In this document: positions 49,665 through 58,104 of the stretch, piece after piece | How positions within the stretch are numbered: the first letter of the stretch is position 1 | How the letters are laid out: the number at the start of each line of letters is the position of its first letter | Source: Pseudogemmobacter faecipullorum | GTDB lineage: Bacteria; Pseudomonadota; Alphaproteobacteria; Rhodobacterales; Rhodobacteraceae | Assembly (NCBI RefSeq): GCF_020539525.1 | Contig: NZ_JACDXX010000004.1 | Location: 124,001 to 188,000 of the forward strand | Direction: 5' to 3' | DNA length: 64,000 bases | The notes under the pieces: model-generated | The model's input: the letters and a program-made list of their open reading frames with translations, nothing else | The model's database searches: none | What the model was told of the DNA's origin: nothing | Made by a program: the position numbers and the translations under genes

Positions 49665-49804
49665 GAGAAACCCCTGTTGCGCTCATGATGCCAAAACAAT
49701 ACCATTTGTAAAGAAGTTTTGGTTCCGCTGAGAAAATTCCGCGATTTCATCGAAATTCTTGAGAATTGGCCTTAACTTGGTATCATGCGGCGGGGAGAAT
49801 CGCG
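49665..49804. promoter_or_regulatory. divergent control region between murQ and the GlcNAc kinase gene
   Basis: 140 bp, AT-richer than its surroundings. It holds ATACCA (49699-49704) and its inverse TGGTAT (49778-49783), which resemble half-sites of GntR-family aminosugar regulators. It also holds a 7-bp inverted repeat, ccaaaac (49691-49697) and gttttgg (49716-49722), spanning 32 bp. The GntR protein of this locus is the obvious candidate to bind here. Half-site calls are weak on their own. Confidence 0.4.
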
Positions 49805-50677
49805 ATGTCTTTCATCCTTGGTATTGATGGCGGTGGCACCGGATGTCGTGCGGTTCTGGCCGATGCTTCCGGGCGCGTTATCGGCCAGGGGCAGGGCGGG
49901 GCGGCGAATATCCGCAGCGATCTGCAGGGCAGCCTTGCCCATATCCTCGCCGCGACGGCCGAGGCGGCGAGGGGCCATGATATTCCCCATGATCAGATCC
50001 GGGCGACGCTCGGTCTCGCGGGCGCGAATGTCAGCGCCGTGGCCGAGGCATTTCTGGCGCTGCTGCCCTTTGGCCGGGCGCAGATCGTTTCGGACGGGCT
50101 GACCGCGACCCGGGGCGCGCTGGGCCGTTCAGACGGCATCCTCGCGGCGCTGGGCACGGGTTCGGTGTTTTCGGTGCAGTATCAGGGCCAGATCCGCCAG
50201 GTCGGCGGGCGCGGTTTCATGCTCGGGGATGAGGGCAGCGGCGCACAGCTGGGGCGGGCGCTGCTCGCCGATGTGCTGCGTGCCGATGACGGGCTTTTGC
50301 CGATGACCCCTTTGCTGGCCGGGGTTCTGGCTGAGTTTGGCGGCGGCGAGGAGATCATTGCCTGGAGCTTCCGGGCCACGCCCGGTGAATATGCGGCGCT
50401 GGCGCCACGGATCGCCGCGAGTGAGGATCCGGCCGCGCGGGCGATTATGGCGCGTGCCGCCGCGCAGCTGCGCGAAATTATCCTCGGCCTGCAGCCCGGG
50501 GGCGCGCTTTTGCCGGTCAGCTATATCGGCGGTCTTGGCCCGGCTTATGCGCAGCTGTTGCGTGAGGACTGGCCTGAGGCAAAAGCGCAGGGAACGGGGC
50601 TCGACGGGGCGCTGCAGCTGGCGCTTGAAATGGCGCCGCTGCCCGGGGCAGCGGGTGCCGGATCGGCGGTGCGATGA
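49805..50677 (+). CDS. N-acetylglucosamine kinase (BadF/BadG/BcrA/BcrD ATPase family)
   Basis: A 290-residue sugar kinase of the actin/hsp70 ATPase fold. The phosphate-1 motif is LGIDGGGTGCRAVLAD. The phosphate-2 region is ILAALGTGSVF, then GGRGFMLGDEGSGAQLGR, the glycine-rich core typical of GlcNAc and glucosamine kinases. The adenosine region is YIGGLGP. It would phosphorylate GlcNAc (or MurNAc) at O6 after ABC import, feeding NagA. The ribosome site GGGGAG is 8 bases from the ATG. It overlaps the GntR gene by 4 bp. Confidence 0.88.
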   Translation: MSFILGIDGGGTGCRAVLADASGRVIGQGQGGAANIRSDLQGSLAHILAATAEAARGHDIPHDQIRATLGLAGANVSAVAEAFLALLPFGRAQIVSDGLTATRGALGRSDGILAALGTGSVFSVQYQGQIRQVGGRGFMLGDEGSGAQLGRALLADVLRADDGLLPMTPLLAGVLAEFGGGEEIIAWSFRATPGEYAALAPRIAASEDPAARAIMARAAAQLREIILGLQPGGALLPVSYIGGLGPAYAQLLREDWPEAKAQGTGLDGALQLALEMAPLPGAAGAGSAVR

Positions 50678-51444
50678 GCCACGCTTTGTTCAGCCCGGAA
50701 GATTTTGAGGCCAGCCCAGGCCCGCTTTATCTGCAGTTGCAGCGGCTGATCAGCGAGGCGATCAGCTCAGGCCGGCTGCAGCCGGGCGACAGCCTGCCGC
50801 CCGAACGGGAGCTGGCCAGCCAGACCGGCCTGTCGCGGGTGACGGTGCGCAAAGGGGTGCAGGCCCTGGTTGGCGCCGGGCAGCTGGTGCAAAGGCGCGG
50901 CTCGGGCACCTTTGTCACCGAAAAAGTCGAGCGGCTGGAACAGGCGCTGTCACTGCTGACCTCATTCACCGAGGATATGGCGCGGCGCGGGCGCAGCGTG
51001 GAAAGCCGCTGGCTGGCGCGCGGGATTTATGCGCCCAGCCCGGAAGAGATCATGGCGCTTGGCCTTGGGGCGAATGATCAGGTCTCGCGGCTGGAGCGGG
51101 TGCGCTGTTCCGATGGCACTCCGCTGGCGATTGAGCGCGCGAGCCTGCCGCTCGCGATGCTTGCCGATCCTGCACAGGTCACCCGGTCGCTTTATGAAAC
51201 GCTTGCCGCCCGGGATCTGCGGCCGGTGCGCGCAGTGCAGCGTCTGTCTGCCACCAATCTTGGCCCGGTGGATGCGGGCCTGCTGCAGGTTGCGCCAGGC
51301 CAGGCCGGGCTCAGGATTGAGCGGCTCTCCTATCTTGCCACCGGCCAGGTGGTTGAGTTTACCCGCTCGCTTTATCGCGGCGATGCTTATGATTTTGCGG
51401 TTGAACTGAAAATTGGACCCGAGGGCGGACGGAGAGCAGAATGA
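50674..51444 (+). CDS. GntR family transcriptional regulator (HutC/UTRA type)
   Basis: A 256-residue regulator. The N-terminal winged helix (about 12-78) contains the GntR signature GDSLPPERELASQTGLSRVTVRKGVQALV. The C-terminal UTRA ligand-binding domain (about 95-245) has LERVRCSDGTPLAIERASLP and EFTRSLYRGDAYDFAVEL. The UTRA subfamily commonly responds to aminosugar phosphates (NagR/DasR). It sits inside the aminosugar operon with 4-bp overlaps on both sides, so it most likely represses this locus and the divergent murQ-ABC operon. Confidence 0.92.
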   Translation: MSHALFSPEDFEASPGPLYLQLQRLISEAISSGRLQPGDSLPPERELASQTGLSRVTVRKGVQALVGAGQLVQRRGSGTFVTEKVERLEQALSLLTSFTEDMARRGRSVESRWLARGIYAPSPEEIMALGLGANDQVSRLERVRCSDGTPLAIERASLPLAMLADPAQVTRSLYETLAARDLRPVRAVQRLSATNLGPVDAGLLQVAPGQAGLRIERLSYLATGQVVEFTRSLYRGDAYDFAVELKIGPEGGRRAE

Positions 51445-52466
51445 CTGAGAGCCATATGGCGCGCGAGATTGCGCAGATCCCGGAAACCGCGGCGCATTTC
51501 CTGCGCGAAAGCCGTGAGGCGCTGGTTGAAGCGGCTGCGGCTCTGCAGCGCCATGATCCGGCCTTTCTCGTCACCGTGGCCCGCGGCTCCTCAGATCATG
51601 CCGCAACCTATCTGAAATATGCCGCCGAGCTGGAGCTGGGCCTGGCTGTGGCCTCGGTCGGGGCCTCGGTCGCCTCGATCTATCACCGGCCGATGAAACT
51701 GGCGCAGGCCGCCTGTTTTGGCATTTCGCAATCCGGGCGCAGCCCCGATATTGTCGGGATGCTCCGCAGCGCGGCCGATGGGCGGGCGCTGACCTTTGCT
51801 ATCACCAATTTCGCCGACAGTCCGATGGCCGGGGTGGCCGATCATTGTCTCGCGCTGCAGGCCGGGGTCGAGCAGAGCGTGGCGGCGACCAAGACCTTTG
51901 TCACCAGCGTGCTGGCCGGGCTGGCGCTGATTGCAGAGTGGCGTGGCGATGTGGCGCTGAAACAGGCGGTGGATCGTCTGCCCGAGGATTTCGCCCGGGC
52001 GCTGTCGCTCGACTGGTCGCCGCTGGCGGCGCGGCTGGCCGGGGCGCAGTCCTGCTATGTGCTGGGCCGCGGCCCGGCCCTGGCCATTGCCAGCGAGGCG
52101 GCGCTGAAACTGAAAGAGACCTGCGGGCTGCATGCCGAGGCCTTTTCTGCGGCAGAGGTGCTGCATGGCCCCTCGGCGATTGTCGGGGCGGCTGTCCCGG
52201 TGCTGGCGCTGGGGGTCGGGGATCAGGCGCTGAGCGCGCTCACCCAGACCGCCGCGCGGCTGGCGGGACAGGGGGCAGATGTGTTTCTGACCGGCGCCAG
52301 CGCAGAAGGGGTGACCACTTTGCCCTCGCTGAGCGGGCTGCATCCGCTGGTGGCGCCGCTGGTGCTGACGGTTGCCTTTTACCGCATGGTTGAGGGGCTG
52401 GCCTGGCGCCGTGGCTTTGATCCTGATACGCCACCACATCTGCGCAAAGTGACCGAGACGGTCTGA
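51441..52466 (+). CDS. SIS-domain glucosamine-6-phosphate deaminase (NagB-II / GlmS isomerase-like)
   Basis: A 341-residue protein with two SIS domains and no amidotransferase domain. Domain 1 contains TVARGSSDHAATYLKY and CFGISQSGRSPD, and domain 2 contains CYVLGRGPALAIASEAALKLKE and AEVLHGPSAI. GlmS isomerase halves without the glutaminase part act as NagB-II deaminases, converting GlcN-6-P to fructose-6-P and ammonia. In this operon there is no classical NagB, so this role fits. It overlaps the GntR gene by 4 bp and is followed by nagA. Confidence 0.88.
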   Translation: MTESHMAREIAQIPETAAHFLRESREALVEAAAALQRHDPAFLVTVARGSSDHAATYLKYAAELELGLAVASVGASVASIYHRPMKLAQAACFGISQSGRSPDIVGMLRSAADGRALTFAITNFADSPMAGVADHCLALQAGVEQSVAATKTFVTSVLAGLALIAEWRGDVALKQAVDRLPEDFARALSLDWSPLAARLAGAQSCYVLGRGPALAIASEAALKLKETCGLHAEAFSAAEVLHGPSAIVGAAVPVLALGVGDQALSALTQTAARLAGQGADVFLTGASAEGVTTLPSLSGLHPLVAPLVLTVAFYRMVEGLAWRRGFDPDTPPHLRKVTETV

Positions 52467-52478
52467 GGAGAGCGGGTG

Positions 52479-53591
52479 ATGGTTCAGGTTTTCAGTGCGT
52501 CCCGGATTTTCGACGGGACAGAGTTTCACGATGATCATGCCTTGATCGTCGAGGCGGGCCGGGTGAGCGGGCTGATGCCCCGGGCAGAGGCGCCGGCGGC
52601 GGATCAGCATTTCGACGGGCTGCTGGTCCCGGCCTTCCTGGATCTGCAGGTCAATGGCGGCGGCGGCGTGCTGGTCTCGGGCACGACCGGGGTGGCAGAG
52701 CTGCGCCAGCTCTGTGCTGCGCATCAGGGGCTCGGCTCGGTCGGGGTGATGCCGACGCTGATCACCGATACCGCAGAGGCGACGGCGGCGGTGATTGCGG
52801 CCGGGGCCGAAGCCGCGCGCCAGCAGGTGCCGGGCTTTCTGGGCCTGCATCTGGAGGGGCCGCATCTCGATCCGCGCCGCAAGGGCGCGCATGATCCGGC
52901 TCTGGTGCGCAAGATGGAGGCCGGGGATCTGGCGCGTCTCTGTGCAGCGGCAAAGGCCCTGCCCGCGCTGATCGTTACCCTGGCGCCAGAGGCGGTGAGC
53001 CCGGAGCAGATCGCGGCTCTGACGGCGGCGGGGGTGATCGTCAGCCTTGGTCACAGCGATTGCAGCTATGAACAGGCCGAGGCCGGTTTTCGCGCCGGGG
53101 CCAGGATGGCGACGCATCTTTACAATGCCATGAGCCAGATGGGGCATCGCAGCCCGGGGCTGGTCGGTGCGGTGCTGAGCGGCAGCTGCGCCGCCGGGCT
53201 GATCGCGGACGGGGTCCATGTCCATCCGGCGGCGATGCAGGCGGCGCTGGCGGCGCGGCGAGAGGGGATTTTCCTTGTCAGCGATTGCATGGCTTTTGCC
53301 GGAACCGATGCGACAGAGATGTTGCTCAATGGCCGCATGGTGCTGCGCCATGACGGGCGGCTCACGCTGGAGGATGGCACCCTGGCCGGGGCGGATCTGA
53401 CCCTGCCCGAGGCGGTGGCCAATGTGACGAGGCTGGGTGTGCCGCCTGACCGGGCGCTGCGCATGGCCTCGGCGATTCCGGCCGGGCTGATCGGGCGTGG
53501 CGCGGAATATGGCCATCTGACCCAGGGCGCGCGCGCGGTGGCGCTGCATCTCGACGCGCAGCTGCGCTGCCAGGGCCGGATCGGCTTCTGA
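52479..53591 (+). CDS. nagA: N-acetylglucosamine-6-phosphate deacetylase
   Basis: Metal-dependent amidohydrolase that removes acetate from GlcNAc-6-P, giving GlcN-6-P for the SIS deaminase. It is 370 residues from the ATG at 52479 (a GTG one codon earlier is also possible; GAGGAG precedes both). The motifs are DLQVNGGGG, LHLEGPHLDPRRKGAHD with the metal Glu, SLGHSDCSYEQAEAGF and THLYNAMSQMGHR with metal His residues, DGVHVHP, and the catalytic Asp in LVSDCMAFAG. It is the last gene of the operon; a weak hairpin (53596-53617) follows. Confidence 0.94.
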   Translation: MVQVFSASRIFDGTEFHDDHALIVEAGRVSGLMPRAEAPAADQHFDGLLVPAFLDLQVNGGGGVLVSGTTGVAELRQLCAAHQGLGSVGVMPTLITDTAEATAAVIAAGAEAARQQVPGFLGLHLEGPHLDPRRKGAHDPALVRKMEAGDLARLCAAAKALPALIVTLAPEAVSPEQIAALTAAGVIVSLGHSDCSYEQAEAGFRAGARMATHLYNAMSQMGHRSPGLVGAVLSGSCAAGLIADGVHVHPAAMQAALAARREGIFLVSDCMAFAGTDATEMLLNGRMVLRHDGRLTLEDGTLAGADLTLPEAVANVTRLGVPPDRALRMASAIPAGLIGRGAEYGHLTQGARAVALHLDAQLRCQGRIGF

Positions 53592-53698
53592 ACCTGGCCC
53601 CGGTTCTGACGGGGGCCGCAACTTATCCTTCTTTCGGTCAGATTTTCCCTGTTAATCTGGCGCCTGCAGCCCGGTGTCCTGGCGGGCAGGGGGGGCAG

Positions 53699-55006
53699 AT
53701 GAAAATTGCTATTATCGGCACAGGCTATGTCGGTCTGGTCTCGGGGGTCTGTTTCTCGGACTTTGGCCATGAGGTGGTCTGCGTCGATAAGGCCAGCGCG
53801 AAGATTGAGGCTTTGCGCCGGGGTGAGGTGCCGATCTATGAGCCGGGGCTTGAGGCGGTGCTGGCGCGCAATGTGCAGGCCGGGCGCCTGAGCTTTGCCA
53901 CCGATCTCAGCGCCGCAATCGGGGGGGCGGCCGCGATTTTCATCGCCGTGGGTACGCCGACCCGGCGCGGTGACGGCCATGCGGATCTGACCTATGTCTA
54001 TGCCGCGGCCGAGGAGGTCGCCCGGCTTCTGACCGGGCCGGTGGTGATCGTCACCAAATCCACGGTGCCGGTCGGCACCAATCGCCGCCTGGCCGAGGTG
54101 GTGCGCCAGGCGAATCCCCTGGCCGATTTTGACGTGGCCTCGAACCCGGAATTCCTGCGCGAAGGTGCGGCGGTCGAGGATTTCATGAAGCCTGACCGGG
54201 TGATTGTCGGTGTTGAATCGGCGCGTGCGCGTGAGGTGATGGCCGAGGTCTACCGCCCGCTCTATCTGCGCGATTTCCCGATCATCTATACCGGGCTCGA
54301 AACCGCCGAGATGATCAAATACGCGGCCAATGCCTTCCTCGCCACCAAGATCAGTTTCATCAATGAGATTGCCGCCCTGTGTGAGCGGGTGGGGGCGGAT
54401 GTGAAAGATGTCTCCAAAGGCATCGGGCTAGACGGAAGGATCGGTCGTAAATTCCTGCATGCCGGGCCGGGTTATGGCGGGTCCTGTTTCCCGAAAGACA
54501 CTTCGGCCCTGGCGCGGATCGGCCAGGAATATGGCGTGCCGCAGCGCATCACCGAAATGGTGATTGAGGTGAATGAAGGGGTGAAACGCCGGATGATTGA
54601 TAAGATCACCGATCTTTGTGACGGTTCGGTCAATGGCAAGGTGGTGGCGGTGCTGGGCGTGACCTTCAAGCCTGAGACCGATGATATGCGGGCCGCGCCC
54701 TCGCTGACCGTGGTGCCGGCGCTGATTGGCCAGGGGGCCGAGGTGCGGGTGGTGGATCCGCAGGGCCGGCGCGAGGGCCAGGCTTTGCTGCCAGGGGTGA
54801 TCTGGCAAAGTGATCCCTATCAGGCCGCTCTGGGGGCGGATGTGCTGGTGATCCTGACCGAATGGAATGAATTCCGGGCGCTGGATCTGCGGCGCCTCGC
54901 CGAAGCCATGCGCCAGGCGCGGATGGCGGATCTGCGCAATATTTACAGCGCCGAGACGGTGCTGGCCGCCGGATTTGACGCCTATGATGGGGTCGGACGC
55001 GGCTGA
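53699..55006 (+). CDS. UDP-glucose 6-dehydrogenase
   Basis: Oxidises UDP-glucose to UDP-glucuronate with two NAD+, a precursor for exopolysaccharide or envelope glycans. It is 435 residues. The N-terminal NAD fold is IAIIGTGYVGLVSGVCF. Central signatures are STVPVGTNRRLAEV, NPEFLREGAAVEDFMKPDR and EMIKYAANAFLATKISFINE. The catalytic Cys is in GPGYGGSCFPKDTSAL, and the C-terminal UDP-binding domain has LGVTFKPETDDMRAAPS. It lies 107 bp after nagA and ends at a strong terminator, so it is probably a separate transcript. No other capsule genes adjoin it. Confidence 0.95.
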   Translation: MKIAIIGTGYVGLVSGVCFSDFGHEVVCVDKASAKIEALRRGEVPIYEPGLEAVLARNVQAGRLSFATDLSAAIGGAAAIFIAVGTPTRRGDGHADLTYVYAAAEEVARLLTGPVVIVTKSTVPVGTNRRLAEVVRQANPLADFDVASNPEFLREGAAVEDFMKPDRVIVGVESARAREVMAEVYRPLYLRDFPIIYTGLETAEMIKYAANAFLATKISFINEIAALCERVGADVKDVSKGIGLDGRIGRKFLHAGPGYGGSCFPKDTSALARIGQEYGVPQRITEMVIEVNEGVKRRMIDKITDLCDGSVNGKVVAVLGVTFKPETDDMRAAPSLTVVPALIGQGAEVRVVDPQGRREGQALLPGVIWQSDPYQAALGADVLVILTEWNEFRALDLRRLAEAMRQARMADLRNIYSAETVLAAGFDAYDGVGRG

Positions 55007-55022
55007 CTGCGCCAGGGGCAGG

Positions 55023-55063
55023 CCCCCTCCGCCACGGGGGATGCGGCGGAGGGGGAGGGTTTT
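55023..55063 (+). terminator. terminator after the UDP-glucose dehydrogenase gene
   Basis: A perfect 11-bp hairpin, ccccctccgcc (55023-55033) and ggcggaggggg (55045-55055), is followed by agggTTTT. The convergent transporter gene ends at its 3' edge, so the hairpin may also help stop transcription from that side. Confidence 0.8.
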
Positions 55064-56391
55064 CAGTTCAGGGCTTTCGAGCGGGTTTCCGCGTCGATCA
55101 GCCTCGCCAGCAGTGCTGCCAGCAGCAGCAGCCCGGCAAAAAGGCCGATCGCGGTCGAGGTGCTCTGGATGAACAGATGCACCAGAACCGAAGGCGCGAG
55201 CAGCCCGCCAAGCCGGGCCATCGCCCCCGCCGCGCCCATGCCGGTGGCGCGTGAGCCGGTGGGGTAAAGCTCGGGCGTGAAGGCATAAAGCGCACCCCAG
55301 GTGCCCAGGAGGGCGAAGCTCATCACCATCAGCGCCGTGGCGATCAGCCAGGGCGAAGCCGCGACCACGAACAGCAGGCAGGCCGCCGAACTCAGCACCA
55401 GGAAGGCGACAAGGGTCGGACGACGCCCCCAGGCCTCAACCCCCCAGGCGGCAAGCACATAGCCGGGGATCTGGGCCAGCGCGAGCAGCACGAGGAAACC
55501 ATAGCCGCGCACAAAGCCAAAGCCCTGGGTGGCGAGCTGTGCCGGCATCCAGGTGAAGACGCCGTAATAGGACATCGAAACAAGGAACCAGACTGCCAGC
55601 ATCAGCAGCGTGCGGCGCAGCAGGCCCGGTGAGAAAATCCCCTCAGCCGTGCCGGTCTCTGGCAGAACAAGCCGGGCTTCAGCAGCCAGAGGCGGCTGGC
55701 CATTGGTTTGCAGCACCTTGTCGAGCACCCGGCGTGCGCCCGGCTCATCGCCCTGACGCAAGAGATGCATCGGGCTTTCCGGGATCCAGATCCGCAGGAA
55801 AATGCCCAGCACCGCCGGGGCTGCGGTGACAAAGAAGATCACGCGCCAGATCTCGGTCACGCCAGCGGTGGTGGCGGCCCAGGCGGTCAGGGCAACGATC
55901 ACCGTGCCGACGGCCCAGAACCCCTCCAGCATCACCAGCCAGCGGCCGCGCCGTTTCGGCGGCAGGAATTCGGCCATCATCGCGTAATCGACGGGAAGGG
56001 TGCCGCCCACCGCCATGCCGGTCAGGAAGCGCAGCACCAGCAAAGTGGCGAAATCCGGGGCAAAGGCCGAGGCGATGCCAAAGACTGCATCCATGGCGAC
56101 GGTGACCAGAAGAATGCGGCGGCGGCCGAATTTATCGGCGAGGCGGCCAAAGAGGGCGGCGCCCACCATCATACCGAGGAAGAACAGGATACCGGTCTGC
56201 AGCGCCTCGGGCACGGTCATGCCAAAGGTGGCGGCGATGGAGGCGACGGTAAATCCGACCGCCAGAACCTGCATGGCATCGGCCGCCCAGACCAGGCCAA
56301 AAATCCCTAAAAGGCGTCGCTGGAAGCGCCCGGTTCCGGCGCGCTCCAGGACGCTGTCAATTGCGGTGGCCTGCATCCCTGTACTCTCCAT
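55063..56391 (-). CDS. niaP: MFS transporter, probable niacin transporter (NiaP-like)
   Basis: A 442-residue major facilitator of the sugar-porter-like branch with 12 predicted helices. The loop 2-3 motif is GRLADKFGRRRILL, and a related motif AAWGVEAWGRRPTLV lies in the second half. The family R-G/E motifs include LRFLTGMAVGGTLPVDYAMMAEFLPPKRRGR. The NiaP assignment (nicotinate/nicotinamide uptake) rests on overall similarity and on the gene directly upstream being an NrtR-type NAD regulator, with a palindrome 37 bp before the start. Another organic-acid or aromatic-acid MFS carrier is the alternative. A second ATG at 56376 has a better spaced GGAG site. Confidence 0.75.
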   Translation of the reverse strand: MESTGMQATAIDSVLERAGTGRFQRRLLGIFGLVWAADAMQVLAVGFTVASIAATFGMTVPEALQTGILFFLGMMVGAALFGRLADKFGRRRILLVTVAMDAVFGIASAFAPDFATLLVLRFLTGMAVGGTLPVDYAMMAEFLPPKRRGRWLVMLEGFWAVGTVIVALTAWAATTAGVTEIWRVIFFVTAAPAVLGIFLRIWIPESPMHLLRQGDEPGARRVLDKVLQTNGQPPLAAEARLVLPETGTAEGIFSPGLLRRTLLMLAVWFLVSMSYYGVFTWMPAQLATQGFGFVRGYGFLVLLALAQIPGYVLAAWGVEAWGRRPTLVAFLVLSSAACLLFVVAASPWLIATALMVMSFALLGTWGALYAFTPELYPTGSRATGMGAAGAMARLGGLLAPSVLVHLFIQSTSTAIGLFAGLLLLAALLARLIDAETRSKALN

Positions 56392-56427
56392 CCCCTCCGG
56401 TGCTGCCGGAGATTGTGCATCAATGCT

Positions 56428-56446
56428 TATACTCGATTCGAGTATA
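56428..56446. promoter_or_regulatory. predicted NrtR operator upstream of niaP
   Basis: A perfect 9-1-9 inverted repeat, TATACTCGA-T-TCGAGTATA, lies between nrtR and niaP. A second, imperfect copy follows at about 56457-56475, with a conserved right half TGAGTATA and CTCA-AGG-TGAG core. Two related palindromes in an 87-bp gap support a control site for the adjacent NrtR-type repressor. Confidence 0.7.
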
Positions 56447-56477
56447 TAAGCCTCTTAATGCTCAAGGTGAGTATATG

Positions 56478-57398
56478 TCAATTCCTGCTGATCGGCAGTC
56501 TGGTCCCGGCCAGTGCCCTGGCCTGCACCACGGTTGCGCGGTAGCGATAGAGCATGGCGGGCCGGCCGGGACCGTCGCTGCTCATCTCGCCGGTTTCCTC
56601 GATCAGCTCCTGCTGGTCGATCTGACGGCGGAAATTGGACTTATGCAGCCGCAGCCCGACCAGGGCCTCGACCTTGCGCTGCAGCTGCAGCAGGCTGAAG
56701 CGGTCCGGCATCAGCTCAAAAGCGGCCGGGCTGTATTTGATCCTGGCGCGCAGCCGGGCGATGCCGGTGGCGAGGATGCGGCGATGATCAGCGCGCATCG
56801 GGCGGCCGCTTTCGGGCAGATCGCTGCAACCGGCCTCGGCCACCAGCCCGGCCTCATAGAGCAGCTCATAGCGCTGCAGGGCCAGATCCTCATTCCAATG
56901 TGCGCCATGCTGCCCAAAGGCGTAATCAATCCTTTGCCCCCGCGCCTCAGCGCCTGCGCCGGCCGCCGCCCAGAGCGCCAGCCGCGCGAGAACGGGACCG
57001 AGGCAGGCGGGCGGCCCGGCGCGGTGATCCTCCCAGGGGAAATATTCGTACCAGCCATGCCATTCGGGCTGTTCTGCCCCGGGGGCGGCCTGTTCATGCA
57101 CCAGCCCGAGATAGGAGATCGAGATCCGCCGCAGTGAGGTCTCATCGCCGCTCCCGGGCGTGGCGGCGGCTTCGCGGTCGCTGTCGGCGAAAGTATAGAG
57201 CTGCTCGAGAAAGCCGACCGGATGGCCGGTCTGCTGCTCGATCCAGGCCCGCAGGCCAGATTGCAGGCTGCGGTGCCCCGAGATGAAAGGCCCCGAGGGC
57301 AGGGCCTGGCCAGCGGCGACGGTCATCACCCGGGGCTCTTCGCCGGTCACGGCCGCGAGAACCGCGATCAGTTCTGCCTGCCCTAAGCCATTCGTCAC
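56478..57398 (-). CDS. nrtR: NrtR-type Nudix-related transcriptional regulator (NAD metabolism)
   Basis: A 306-residue protein with an N-terminal Nudix-like domain that lacks a proper Nudix box (region GHRSLQSGLRAWIEQQTGHP followed by VGFLEQLYTFAD) and a C-terminal winged helix (VEALVGLRLHKSNFRRQID). This is the layout of NrtR, where the Nudix-like part senses ADP-ribose or related NAD compounds. Alphaproteobacterial members are longer than the classical 220-240 residues. I chose the GTG at 57398 because CAGGAG lies 7 bases upstream; the in-frame ATG at 57440 falls inside a TATAAT box. The next gene on the strand is niaP, its likely target. Confidence 0.85.
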   Translation of the reverse strand: MTNGLGQAELIAVLAAVTGEEPRVMTVAAGQALPSGPFISGHRSLQSGLRAWIEQQTGHPVGFLEQLYTFADSDREAAATPGSGDETSLRRISISYLGLVHEQAAPGAEQPEWHGWYEYFPWEDHRAGPPACLGPVLARLALWAAAGAGAEARGQRIDYAFGQHGAHWNEDLALQRYELLYEAGLVAEAGCSDLPESGRPMRADHRRILATGIARLRARIKYSPAAFELMPDRFSLLQLQRKVEALVGLRLHKSNFRRQIDQQELIEETGEMSSDGPGRPAMLYRYRATVVQARALAGTRLPISRN

Positions 57399-57429
57399 TC
57401 TGCTCTCCTGCCCTGGACGGTATCGGGGC

Positions 57430-57435
57430 ATTATA
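57430..57435 (-). promoter_or_regulatory. -10 element of the nrtR promoter
   Basis: On the minus strand a perfect TATAAT stands 32 bp upstream of the GTG start. It includes the upstream in-frame ATG, which argues against that ATG as the start. The -35 is weak (TGCAGA/GTGCAG). Confidence 0.5.
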
Positions 57436-57565
57436 GGCATTCACTGCGGCTTCTGCACCCCGGGCCCGGCATTTCGGCACAGAAATACCCGGCAGTCCCG
57501 CGATACCCTCCGCGATCAGGCAAAAAGCCTGCAGGCGTTCACCCTCGGTTAGGGAACTGGCGGAT

Positions 57566-58093
57566 ATGCTGATCCGGAAACCGCAAGCGGAGGCAGGGGT
57601 GAGCGATCTTTCAGCCGGGTCAGAGATGCTGCAGAGCAGTGAGGCATCGCCGCGTCGTGCCTGGCGCGCGATTCTGATCAGCCTGGTGCTGGCGCTCCTT
57701 TCCGGGGCGGGTGGCTTTTACGCCAGCCGGGCCGGGCTGGTCACGCTGCCCTTCATCGCGGCACCGGATGCTTCGCCGGTCCCGGCCCTGCCCTCCATCG
57801 CCTATGTGCAGATCCCGGCGATCATCATCTCGCTCGGTCCCGCGGCGACGGGGCGGCATCTGAAATTCTCTGCCCAGCTGGAGACCGAAACCCGCCACCA
57901 GGAGGAGGTCAGCCTCTTGCTGCCGCGGATTGTCGATGTGCTGAACAGCTATCTGCGCGCGGTTGAGCCGCGCGAGCTGGAAGACGCCGGCGCAATCACC
58001 CGGCTGCGCGGCCAGATGCTGCGCCGGATCCAGATCGTCACCGGCGAGGGGCGGGTGCGTGACCTGCTGATCGCTGAATTCGTCCTGAACTGA
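57566..58093 (+). CDS. fliL: flagellar basal body-associated protein FliL
   Basis: A 175-residue single-pass membrane protein that supports stator function around the MotAB units. A short cytoplasmic start is followed by a helix at about 33-52 (WRAILISLVLALLSGAGGFY). The periplasmic FliL/stomatin-like domain shows YVQIPAIIISLGP, LKFSAQLET and a C-terminal RIQIVTGEGRVRDLLIAEFVLN that matches FliL ends. First gene of the flagellar run here; the 168-bp region before it (57399-57565) is shared with nrtR. Confidence 0.9.
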   Translation: MLIRKPQAEAGVSDLSAGSEMLQSSEASPRRAWRAILISLVLALLSGAGGFYASRAGLVTLPFIAAPDASPVPALPSIAYVQIPAIIISLGPAATGRHLKFSAQLETETRHQEEVSLLLPRIVDVLNSYLRAVEPRELEDAGAITRLRGQMLRRIQIVTGEGRVRDLLIAEFVLN

Positions 58094-58104
58094 GAGAGGC
58101 CGCT

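Noticed and set aside
51591-53621. 676-codon minus-strand frame opposite the deaminase and nagA
   Set aside because: Antisense shadow of two well-supported genes.
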